Assembly: GCA_016938675.1 (NCBI GenBank)
Contig: JAFGUF010000022.1
Span: 1 to 64,000, forward strand
DNA length: 64,000 bases
Origin: Clostridia bacterium
Lineage (GTDB): Bacteria; Bacillota; Clostridia; Christensenellales; UMGS416
Direction of reading: 5' to 3'
Below the pieces are notes generated by a model. The model worked only from the letters and a program-made list of their open reading frames with translations. It was not told the DNA's origin and did not search any database. Positions 52,831-62,717 of the stretch are shown piece after piece. The position numbers and the translations under genes are program-made. Numbering within the stretch: the stretch's first letter is position 1; every line of letters starts with the position of its first letter.

Positions 52831-52902
52831 ATGAGTGGAAAAGTTAATAAATTATCACATCGGAATGAACTCAAATCAGTCCTTAGGTTTAGGTACGAGT
52901 AA
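52831..52902 (+). CDS. Leader peptide (23 aa) controlling rsgA, with a C-terminal RFR arrest-like motif
   Basis: ATG-initiated 23-codon ORF with AAAAGGAGGACTTGTTTT directly upstream. The peptide begins MSGKVNKLSHRNELK and ends SVLRFRYE. It is followed after 37 bases by an intrinsic terminator and then by rsgA. The Arg-Phe-Arg sequence fits the (R/K)-x-(R/K) pattern that stalls macrolide-bound ribosomes in characterised erm leader peptides. The GGTTTAGG of its last codons could pair with CCTATACC (52934-52941), which overlaps the start of the terminator stem. Role in attenuation is inferred from this layout. Confidence 0.7.
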   Translation: MSGKVNKLSHRNELKSVLRFRYE

Positions 52903-52939
52903 GCAGATATTACTGTTTTACTCTTTATAATATCCTATA

Positions 52940-52968
52940 CCACAGGATTGACGCCTGTGGCATTTTTA
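52940..52968 (+). terminator. Attenuator terminator in front of rsgA
   Basis: Stem CCACAGG / CCTGTGG with loop ATTGACG, followed by CATTTTTAT. It lies between the leader ORF and rsgA, 45 bp before the rsgA ATG, with no other gene upstream for it to terminate except the leader. Confidence 0.78.
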
Positions 52969-53012
52969 TGCCCAAAATCATCAAAACATAAAAATATAAA
53001 AGGATACTATAA

Positions 53013-54095
53013 ATGAACAATTTAAAAATCACAGATTACGGCTACACTGATCAATTAAAAGAACAAGCATTGCAATATGGCGAATCATTAATTCCTGCCA
53101 GAATAACAGCAGTATTTCAGGGAATGTATGAAATAGCTACAGACTACGGTATATCAAAAGCAAAACTCAAGGGCAACTACATATTAAACAATCCTTCCGA
53201 AGAAATGATACCGACAGTAGGAGATTTTGTCCTGGTTGACTATCAGGAAGGCAGCATAAGCCCCATACACTATCTTTTGCCAAGGTCATCTATTTTGGCA
53301 AGGAAAGCGCCCACTGACAACAAGAAAAACAGCCAATTGATAGGCGCTAATATAGACTACGCTTTTATTGTGACATCCATGAACAAAGACTTCAGCGCTG
53401 GAAGAATAGAGCGCTATCTAACGGCTATATACCAAGCCGGAATAACCCCTATACTGCTGCTTAGCAAAAGCGACCTTGCTGATAATATCAATGAATACCT
53501 CGCAATGGCAGGCGATGCAGCGCCCGGAGTGGACGTGATATGTAACTCCACAGTTACAATGGAAGGGATGAAAGAACTGAGTGAAATGCTTGTAAAAGGC
53601 AAAACGGTTATATTCATAGGTTCATCAGGCGTAGGGAAATCATCGCTGCTAAATGCAGTGGCAGGCACAGAAATAATGCAGGTAAATGATATACGCGAAG
53701 ATGATGCCAGAGGCAGGCACACAACCACGCATAGGCAGCTACTCATGCTAGATAGCGGCTGTATGCTAATCGACACACCCGGTATGAGGGAATTTTCACT
53801 AATTGAAACAGGTAGCGGCGTGGATGAAACATTCAGCGACATACACGAATTGGCACAGCAATGCCATTTCTCTGATTGCTCGCATGGCAAGGAAATAAAG
53901 TGCGCAGTAAAAAACGCAATAGATGAAGGCCGGCTGGATCCTAAAAGGCTCATCCAATACAACAAGCAAAAGAAGGTAGAAGAATTCTATGAAAAAAAGG
54001 ACTACCTTAAAAACAAGGAAAAAACGATGAAAAAATACTTTGAAATTGGCCGTGAGGCGAGAAAAAGAAAAAATTACGACGGCTACGATTATTAA
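53013..54095 (+). CDS. rsgA: Ribosome small-subunit-dependent GTPase A (RsgA paralogue)
   Basis: 360-aa circularly permuted GTPase that acts in late 30S maturation. Order: OB-fold (about 25-100), G4 LLLSKSD (about 150), G1 GSSGVGKSSLLN (about 203-214), switch region GRHTTTHRQLLM, G3 DTPGMREF and a zinc-binding domain with CHFSDCSHGKEIKC. The C-terminus is rich in Lys and Glu. In Firmicutes the usual rsgA lies beside prpC/prkC/rpe; this copy stands alone behind an antibiotic-type attenuator, so it may be a second, stress-induced RsgA. Whether the genome has another copy cannot be seen here. Confidence 0.92.
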   Translation: MNNLKITDYGYTDQLKEQALQYGESLIPARITAVFQGMYEIATDYGISKAKLKGNYILNNPSEEMIPTVGDFVLVDYQEGSISPIHYLLPRSSILARKAPTDNKKNSQLIGANIDYAFIVTSMNKDFSAGRIERYLTAIYQAGITPILLLSKSDLADNINEYLAMAGDAAPGVDVICNSTVTMEGMKELSEMLVKGKTVIFIGSSGVGKSSLLNAVAGTEIMQVNDIREDDARGRHTTTHRQLLMLDSGCMLIDTPGMREFSLIETGSGVDETFSDIHELAQQCHFSDCSHGKEIKCAVKNAIDEGRLDPKRLIQYNKQKKVEEFYEKKDYLKNKEKTMKKYFEIGREARKRKNYDGYDY

Positions 54096-54123
54096 GTTAA
54101 CGGCAAATACTTAGCTTCCAATG

Positions 54124-54151
54124 TTTACAAAAAACATAAATGTAGTATACT
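54124..54151 (+). promoter_or_regulatory. Promoter of the ferritin-like gene
   Basis: TTTACA, 16-bp spacer, TATACT, about 45 bp upstream of the ATG. Confidence 0.6.
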
Positions 54152-54196
54152 AGATAATAACAGTCAAAATAATCAGCTAGAAAACGGGGGGATACA

Positions 54197-54682
54197 ATGA
54201 ATATACTGGAATATGCCATTAAGATGGAAAAAGAAGGGGAAGCCTACTACAGAAAGCAGGCTGAAATAAGCAAAAACAGCAGCCTCAAAAAAGTATGCCT
54301 GCTGTTAGCTGACGAAGAAAAATCCCACGCGGCAATACTGGAAAACAAGATGAACAGCAAAAAATATACTCTTGAAAAAAGTGAAATAGTAAGCCAGACA
54401 GAAAACATTTTTTCTGACCTGGAAAACATGAAGAGCGAAATAAAGGAAGTTCCAAGCCAGCTTGATTTCTACAGATTTGTTTTAGAAAACGAGCAAAAAA
54501 GTATAGACCTTTATGAAGGATTTCTTTCAGAGTCTACAAAGGATGATGAAAAGGAACTGTTCAGCTTCTTAATCGGTGAAGAGAAAAATCACTATGCTTT
54601 AGTAGATGAACTTGTAAAGCTATTAACTAATGCAGAACAGTGGGTTGAGTCGGCTGAGTTCGGCATCAGAGAGGACTACTGA
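54197..54682 (+). CDS. Ferritin-like/rubrerythrin-type di-iron domain protein
   Basis: 161-aa four-helix protein. Metal-ligand pattern: EKEGEAYYRKQ in helix 1, DEEKSHAAIL in helix 2 (ExxH), NEQKSIDLYEGFL in helix 3 and GEEKNHYALVDEL in helix 4 (ExxH), as in rubrerythrin. The C-terminal rubredoxin-type Cys4 domain of full rubrerythrin is absent. Likely role is peroxide reduction or iron handling. A strong GGGGGG-containing Shine-Dalgarno lies before ATG. It converges on the Nudix-HAD gene, with a long shared hairpin between. Confidence 0.85.
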   Translation: MNILEYAIKMEKEGEAYYRKQAEISKNSSLKKVCLLLADEEKSHAAILENKMNSKKYTLEKSEIVSQTENIFSDLENMKSEIKEVPSQLDFYRFVLENEQKSIDLYEGFLSESTKDDEKELFSFLIGEEKNHYALVDELVKLLTNAEQWVESAEFGIREDY

Positions 54683-54724
54683 TAATCATCTTTACAATAT
54701 AATACAAATAGTAAACAAAAAGCG

Positions 54725-57515
<2,791 letters not shown>

Positions 57516-57537
57516 TTATAGATAATTGCAATAGTAA

Positions 57538-57578
57538 AGGGTCTGTTTAAAAAAATGGTTTTTTTTTAAACAGACCCT
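57538..57578 (-). promoter_or_regulatory. Leader hairpin of pyrG (possible attenuator)
   Basis: On the minus strand, AGGGTCTGTTTAAAAAAA pairs with TTTTTTTAAACAGACCCT around a few bases, directly after the promoter. The upper stem is A/T-only. Only three T follow, so a standard terminator is uncertain. pyrG of many Gram-positive bacteria is controlled by a CTP-sensitive leader terminator, but the GGGC start typical of that mechanism is not at the predicted +1 here. Confidence 0.55.
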
Positions 57579-57588
57579 GTCACTAAAT

Positions 57589-57617
57589 ATAGTACATTGC
57601 ATATCAGCCTATGTCAA
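57589..57617 (-). promoter_or_regulatory. Consensus sigma-A promoter of pyrG
   Basis: On the minus strand: TTGACA, 17-bp spacer, TACTAT. The predicted start of transcription falls 3-5 bases before the leader hairpin. Confidence 0.8.
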
Positions 57618-57783
57618 CATGTATTTGCCAAGTTTTTTAAAATCTTTTATAATTAATAGACAATTATCTGTTTCTCCGCCAATTATGATATTACCCCCCT
57701 ATTTTATTGATAAATAAAATCAGTGCGAACCCTTTACAATTTATATAAATTCTGATAATTTAATCATATAGGGGAAAATAGGA

Positions 57784-58290
57784 ATGAAACGTTATATATT
57801 TACATTTAAAATAATGCCGGCAATTATAGTATCACTTGTCTTATCAGCATGCGGGCAAGCAAGCAGCGACCCGGAAGTCGTAGCTGATTCGAATGAGGTA
57901 GCAAAAGAAGATACTATGGAAAAAACCGAAATGCAGGAAGAGCCTACCATTGACCCGCAAGAAGCAATAGACCACGAAAAGGTTATGAAATATCTTGATG
58001 TTCTCGGACTGGATGACACCTGTGCATACGAGCTGCGCGATACATTCGCCGTAGAAAACAGTGATAATAAATCATATCTGATAAACATATCAGGTGTGTT
58101 GGATGATGATTTCACTGCAATAGAGGCTGCTCTAGCTGCAAATGGCTTTAATATTGTATCTGATATTACAGAAGATGAGGAAAGGCAGGCCAGGAGTTAT
58201 CAGTATTCTGATGGTAAAAGCCTTTATATAGAAATAGTCTACAGTTATGGAGCAGAGTATATGGATGTACACTTTGTACCGCAAGAATAA
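57784..58290 (+). CDS. Predicted lipoprotein, unknown function
   Basis: 168-aa protein with a lipoprotein signal (IMPAIIVSLVLSACG; lipobox LSAC), then an acidic linker of ~45 residues rich in Glu, Val and Met, and a globular domain (about 62-168) with strands such as SYLINISGVLDDDFTAIEAA and SLYIEIVYSYGAEYMDVHF. I do not recognise the fold. GGGGAAAATAGGA precedes the ATG. It is followed after 17 bp by a small acidic protein, probably in one operon. Confidence 0.65.
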   Translation: MKRYIFTFKIMPAIIVSLVLSACGQASSDPEVVADSNEVAKEDTMEKTEMQEEPTIDPQEAIDHEKVMKYLDVLGLDDTCAYELRDTFAVENSDNKSYLINISGVLDDDFTAIEAALAANGFNIVSDITEDEERQARSYQYSDGKSLYIEIVYSYGAEYMDVHFVPQE

Positions 58291-58307
58291 AGAAAAGAGG
58301 AAAAATT

Positions 58308-58541
58308 ATGTTGGATTTTTTTAAAAACGGCGGCGTATTCTTTTTTGATGAAGATGACTCTAGTAGTGAAAGCAGCTACTATCAATTGGAGGACCTGATG
58401 GGAGAAGAAGAGGGAGCAGACATTGTGGAAGCTTACCTCGATGAGGACGGAATGCTCTGCATCTATTATGACTGTACTGTGCTTTCTGAGGACGAGGCAA
58501 TTGATAAGTACAACAACGGCAACTACAAAAAGTATCTATAG
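58308..58541 (+). CDS. Small acidic protein, unknown function
   Basis: 77-aa, strongly acidic protein (many Asp/Glu, e.g. FFFDEDDSSSES and LMGEEEGADIVEAYLDEDGM). It has no signal peptide or membrane helix. AAGAGGA lies before ATG. It follows the lipoprotein gene closely and is ended by a hairpin, so it looks like a real gene of a two-gene unit. No family was recognised. Confidence 0.6.
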   Translation: MLDFFKNGGVFFFDEDDSSSESSYYQLEDLMGEEEGADIVEAYLDEDGMLCIYYDCTVLSEDEAIDKYNNGNYKKYL

Positions 58542-58560
58542 TAAACAACATCCTATAATA

Positions 58561-58586
58561 AATGCACACAGAAACAGTGTGCATTT
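58561..58586 (+). terminator. Terminator after the lipoprotein/acidic-protein unit
   Basis: Stem AATGCACAC / GTGTGCATT with loop AGAAACA, ending in TTTTTAT. Confidence 0.82.
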
Positions 58587-58618
58587 TTATATTGCAACAA
58601 AAATATTGTTATTTACTA

Positions 58619-58647
58619 TTGCATATTTATTCATCATAATGTATAAT
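58619..58647 (+). promoter_or_regulatory. Promoter of the amino-acid binding-protein gene
   Basis: TTGCAT, 17-bp spacer, TATAAT, about 38 bp before the start codon. Confidence 0.7.
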
Positions 58648-58684
58648 TACAAAAAAAATAAATACCGAGGAGAATGTAATCAAA

Positions 58685-59491
58685 ATGAAAAAAATAATTC
58701 TTATTATGATGATTATCGTGCTTGCACTTACCGCAGCATCCTGTGCTAAAGAAGAGGAAGTCGGCAAATACGGACTCACAAACAACACACTTTACGTAGG
58801 CGTAGACGACACATACCCACCAATGGAATATGTTGACGAAAACGGCAACCTCGTTGGATTCGACATTGACTTCGCTAAAGCGCTTGCAGAAGAACTTGGC
58901 GTAAATATTGAATTCAAATCTACAGCATGGGACGGCATCTTCGCCAATCTTTCCGCAAGACAATATGACGTAATTATTTCATCAGTTTCTATGACAACAG
59001 ATAGAATGGAAACAATGAACTTCTCAACTCCATACTTAGCAAACGGTCAGGTGATCATGGTTAGCCCCGCTATGGCTGACACAATCAAAACACCGGAAGA
59101 CCTTGCAGGACTCAAGGTGGGCGTTCAGTTCGAAACAACTGCAGACATTGCAGCAACAAAGCAAAAGGACACAATCGGATTTGAATTGACACAGTACAAT
59201 GACATGACAGTGTGCCTAGCAGCAATGGAAGCCGGCCAAATTGACTGCATAGTTGCAGACATGGCTGTTGCTATTGATGCTGTAGCCAAAAACCCTGAAG
59301 TATTCAAGATAAGCTCAGCACAGCTTACAAATGAACCAATAGCTGTAGCTCTGAACAAAGACGTACCTGAATTGGAAGCAGCTATCAACGATGCTATAGC
59401 AGCTCTCCAAGCATCAGGCAAGCTCGCCGAAATCTCAATCGAGCACTTAGGCGATGACTACACATCAAACATTGATACAGTTTTAAGGTAA
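58685..59491 (+). CDS. Polar amino-acid ABC transporter substrate-binding lipoprotein
   Basis: 268-aa lipoprotein of the SBP_bac_3 family (glutamine/arginine/cystine type). Lipobox LTAASC (Cys at 20), then TLYVGVDDTYPPMEYVDENG, GFDIDFAKALAEELG, WDGIFANLSARQYDVIISSV (the sequence between them is normal) and a hinge with Arg in DRMETMNFS that binds the amino-acid carboxylate. The ATPase and permease genes lie just downstream on the opposite strand, convergent, so the three are probably one transporter made from two promoters. GAGGAG precedes ATG. Confidence 0.93.
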   Translation: MKKIILIMMIIVLALTAASCAKEEEVGKYGLTNNTLYVGVDDTYPPMEYVDENGNLVGFDIDFAKALAEELGVNIEFKSTAWDGIFANLSARQYDVIISSVSMTTDRMETMNFSTPYLANGQVIMVSPAMADTIKTPEDLAGLKVGVQFETTADIAATKQKDTIGFELTQYNDMTVCLAAMEAGQIDCIVADMAVAIDAVAKNPEVFKISSAQLTNEPIAVALNKDVPELEAAINDAIAALQASGKLAEISIEHLGDDYTSNIDTVLR

Positions 59492-59512
59492 CTTAATATA
59501 TCGTTTCATTGC

Positions 59513-59543
59513 TGCACCGGCCTTTATGCCGGTGCATTTTTTT
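59513..59543 (+). terminator. Terminator after the binding-protein gene
   Basis: Perfect stem TGCACCGGC / GCCGGTGCA with loop CTTTAT, followed by seven T. Confidence 0.9.
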
Positions 59544-59577
59544 GCAAAAAAAGCCGCTATCATTTCTAAAAGCGGCA
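59544..59577 (-). terminator. Terminator after the amino-acid ABC ATPase gene
   Basis: On the minus strand GCCGCT pairs with AGCGGC, followed by seven T. It stands side by side with the plus-strand terminator, so the two convergent units have separate ends. Confidence 0.75.
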
Positions 59578-59591
59578 TTATTTTTTGGTTT

Positions 59592-60362
59592 TTATTTTGT
59601 AAGTGCCAGAAATTCCTTAAGTCTCTTGCTCTTCGGGTTTCCGAATATCTCCTCCGGGGTTCCCTCCTCTATTACGCTGCCATCATCCATAAAAACAACC
59701 CTATCAGCTACATCTCTAGCAAATCCCATCTCATGTGTTACCACCATCATTGTCATTCCGGAGAAAGCAAGCTTCTTCATTACTTCCAAAACCTCGCCCA
59801 CAAGCTCAGGATCTAGAGCCGATGTTGGTTCATCAAAAAGCAGTATTTTCGGATCCATAGCCATAGCTCTTGCAATAGCTACTCGCTGCTGCTGGCCACC
59901 GGATAGCCGAGCCGGATATTCATCCCTTTTGCTTTCTAGTCCTACTGATTTCAAAAGCTCCATGCCCTTTTTCTCAGCTTCCTGTTTATCTGTTTTTCTC
60001 ACTATCATAGGCGCAAGTGTCACATTGCCAAGTGCAGTCTTGTGCGGAAAAAGGTTAAACCTCTGGAACACCATTCCAAGCTCTGAGCACATTTCAGTCA
60101 CTTTGCTGCCGTCTATTTTCATCGCGTCTTTGTCGCCAACACGGTAATCCACCATCTCTCCATCAATGTAAACCTTGCCTGATGTGATACGTTCTAGATG
60201 GTTAAGGCACCTAAGCAAAGTAGATTTGCCTGATCCCGACGGGCCAATGACGCACACTACTTCGCCTTTTATTACTTCAAAATCAATATTTTTTAATACA
60301 TGCAGATCACCAAAAAATTTATCTACATTTTCAACTTTTATCATATGAGCATTCTTATTCAC
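59592..60362 (-). CDS. Polar amino-acid ABC transporter ATP-binding protein (GlnQ-like)
   Basis: 256-aa ATPase. Walker [10 protein letters not shown]-loop [18 protein letters not shown], signature LSGGQQQR and Walker [14 protein letters not shown] are complete. The start codon is GTG with AAGGAGG seven bases upstream; an in-frame ATG six codons later is less well placed. It follows the permease gene by 12 bp. It drives uptake with the permease at 60375-61103. Confidence 0.95.
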   Translation of the reverse strand: MNKNAHMIKVENVDKFFGDLHVLKNIDFEVIKGEVVCVIGPSGSGKSTLLRCLNHLERITSGKVYIDGEMVDYRVGDKDAMKIDGSKVTEMCSELGMVFQRFNLFPHKTALGNVTLAPMIVRKTDKQEAEKKGMELLKSVGLESKRDEYPARLSGGQQQRVAIARAMAMDPKILLFDEPTSALDPELVGEVLEVMKKLAFSGMTMMVVTHEMGFARDVADRVVFMDDGSVIEEGTPEEIFGNPKSKRLKEFLALTK

Positions 60363-60374
60363 TTGTTAGCCTCC

Positions 60375-61103
60375 TTATAGGTATCTGCTTGTTCTTTTTT
60401 CAACTTTTGAAAAAACAAAGGTTGATATGGTCGTCAGGAATAGGTATACGCCAGCAGCTATAAAGACCATGCGCCAGTCTCCTGTCCCTGATGCCAGTCT
60501 GCTAGCTTCACGGTATAGCTCCGTTATTCCTATTACAGAAGTCAGCGATGTATCCTTAAGTATCATGATAAATTCATTTGAATAAGGCGGAATGACTCTG
60601 GATACAGATTGAGGAATTATTACCTTTGTCATAGCCTGCGTATAGCTCATACCCAGCGCCTTTGATGCCTCCAACTGGCCCTTATCAATGGATAAAATTC
60701 CTGCTCTGAATATCTCCGCTAGATAAGCTGCAGTATTTAGCATCAATGCAAATATTGCCGCCATAAACGGATCAATCCTAAGTGGCATACCTGTAAAGTC
60801 CATATACATCAAAGGAATAGCCAGATATACTATAAGTATCTGAAGCAGCAGCGGCGTACCACGGAATATCCATACATATACCCATGTAACGGTTTTTAGT
60901 ATCTTATTCCTTGATATTCTACCAAGCGCAATGAGCATGCCAAGCACCGTACCTAACAGCATACTCAAAAGTGTGAGCTCAAGAGTAACTAATGTTCCTC
61001 TTGCGAAAACGCTTACCTTTGTCATATTAACATACGAATCTAGCCATTGATACAGCTTTCCACCCTCATTTAGAAGCAAAAGCATGTTTAAGTTCATTAT
61101 CAT
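60375..61103 (-). CDS. Polar amino-acid ABC transporter permease (HisM/GlnP-like)
   Basis: 242-aa permease with about five helices. FARGTLVTLELTLLSMLLGT is the usual start of this family, and the EAA loop reads LEASKALGMSYTQAMTKVII. VWIFRGTPLLLQILIVYLAI is also typical. AAGGCGGG lies before ATG. It is the promoter-proximal gene of the minus-strand unit. A TATAAT lies upstream (about 61145), without a clear -35. Confidence 0.93.
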   Translation of the reverse strand: MIMNLNMLLLLNEGGKLYQWLDSYVNMTKVSVFARGTLVTLELTLLSMLLGTVLGMLIALGRISRNKILKTVTWVYVWIFRGTPLLLQILIVYLAIPLMYMDFTGMPLRIDPFMAAIFALMLNTAAYLAEIFRAGILSIDKGQLEASKALGMSYTQAMTKVIIPQSVSRVIPPYSNEFIMILKDTSLTSVIGITELYREASRLASGTGDWRMVFIAAGVYLFLTTISTFVFSKVEKRTSRYL

Positions 61104-61235
61104 TATCCCGCCTTAAAAAATATTGGTTATGTAATTTCACATTATAGCATAAGTTAATGAAAAATTATACATTAATATGTATTAAATTCATGGTTTTATG
61201 TAGTTAATTTATTCAGTGCAATTTGCTTGCATATC

Positions 61236-61263
61236 ACAAAAGGCTCTGCGCTGCAGAGCCTTT
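61236..61263 (-). terminator. Terminator after gcvPB
   Basis: Stem GGCTCTGC / GCAGAGCC with a three-base loop; TTTTG follows on the minus strand and T-rich bases on the other side. Ends the gcv transcript. Confidence 0.78.
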
Positions 61264-61283
61264 ATAATAATTTTTTAAATATT

Positions 61284-62717
61284 TTATTCTTCTGTGTACT
61301 TAAGGATTGGATTCCTTGCCGCTCCCACTTCGTCCAGCCTCTTAACGGGCGTTGTAGATGGTGCATTGTGCAGGGCTTCGGGGTCTTTATAAGCAAGTTT
61401 CGCAGAATCTATCAGCACGTCGCAAGCATAGTCCAGCGTCTTCTTGCTCTCTGTCTCTGTAGGCTCTACCATCAGTGCTTCCTTTACAATAAGCGGGAAA
61501 TACATCGTAGGCGGATGGATTTTAGCATCCAGCATTGACTTTGCTATATCCAGTGCGGATATCCCTGTTTCATCCTTAATCTTAGATGCGCTCATAACAA
61601 ATTCATGCATGCAATATCCATCGCTTTGCATTTCGTAATATTCCTTAAGCCTTGCTTTCATGTAGTTAGCGTTTAGTACAGCGTTTTCCGAGGCTTCCTT
61701 CAGCCCTTTGCCGCCAAGAGATAAGATATAAGTATACGCTCTGAGATTAACAAGGAAATTGCCATAAAAGCTCTTAACCTTTCCTATGCTGTCATCCGAA
61801 TCTTCAAATTCATACATTTCACCGTTCTTTTTTATACTAGGATTGGGCAGGAATGGCGCAAGTTCCTGTGTGCAGCCTACAGGGCCGCTTCCAGGGCCAC
61901 CGCCGCCGTGAGGTGTGGAGAATGTCTTATGAAGATTCAGGTGCATTACATCAAATCCCATGTCGCCTGGCCGTACATATCCCATTATGGCGTTCATATT
62001 GGCGCCGTCATAATAAAGTTTACCGCCGGCTTTATGAATAATCTCCGCAATCTTTACAATATCTCTCTCAAAAATTCCAAGAGTGTTTGGATTAGTAAGC
62101 ATTAGAGCAGCTGTTTTTTCATCCGCCAGCTCTTCCAGCTTTTTGACGTCCACAAATCCGCCGTCTGTTGAAGGTATTTCAACAACCTCATATCCCACCA
62201 TAGCAGCGCTTGCAGGATTTGTACCGTGGGCAGAATCGGGAATGAATACTTTGTTCCTGTATCCCTCTCCATTGGATTCATGGAATTGCTTTATCATCAT
62301 AAGGCTGGTCAGCTCGCCGTGTGCGCCCGCAGAAGGCTGCAAGGTCATGTCATACATGCCTGTCACTTCGCATAGTGCTTCCTTAAGCTTATACATAACT
62401 TCCATTGAGCCCTGCATGTCCGACTGGCTCTGCAGCGGATGAATATTTCTGAAGTTCTCGATTGAAGCTATTTCTTCATTTATAATCGGATTGTATTTCA
62501 TTGTGCAAGAACCCAGAGGATAAAATCCGTTTGCTACGCCATGGGCTTTTCTTGCCAGTTCCTGATAGTGTCTTACCAAGTCAACTTCAGATACATCCGG
62601 CAAATTTAGCTTCGCCTTGCGCGCATATTTCTCAGGAACGGTTTTCTCATCGCAATTAAAGAGTTTTCTTTTGTTCGCTCCTGCTACACTCTTTTCAAAT
62701 ATCAGTTTGTTATACAT
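61284..62717 (-). CDS. gcvPB: Glycine dehydrogenase (decarboxylating) subunit 2
   Basis: 477-aa PLP-binding subunit of the two-subunit P protein of the glycine cleavage system, which decarboxylates glycine and passes the aminomethyl group to lipoyl-GcvH. LGSCTMKYNP (near 68-77) and the PLP lysine in LNLHKTFSTPHGGGGPGSGP (Lys264) are intact. The start overlaps the gcvPA stop by 8 bases, with AGGGAGG before it. Split P proteins are typical of Clostridia and some archaea. Confidence 0.96.
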   Translation of the reverse strand: MYNKLIFEKSVAGANKRKLFNCDEKTVPEKYARKAKLNLPDVSEVDLVRHYQELARKAHGVANGFYPLGSCTMKYNPIINEEIASIENFRNIHPLQSQSDMQGSMEVMYKLKEALCEVTGMYDMTLQPSAGAHGELTSLMMIKQFHESNGEGYRNKVFIPDSAHGTNPASAAMVGYEVVEIPSTDGGFVDVKKLEELADEKTAALMLTNPNTLGIFERDIVKIAEIIHKAGGKLYYDGANMNAIMGYVRPGDMGFDVMHLNLHKTFSTPHGGGGPGSGPVGCTQELAPFLPNPSIKKNGEMYEFEDSDDSIGKVKSFYGNFLVNLRAYTYILSLGGKGLKEASENAVLNANYMKARLKEYYEMQSDGYCMHEFVMSASKIKDETGISALDIAKSMLDAKIHPPTMYFPLIVKEALMVEPTETESKKTLDYACDVLIDSAKLAYKDPEALHNAPSTTPVKRLDEVGAARNPILKYTEE

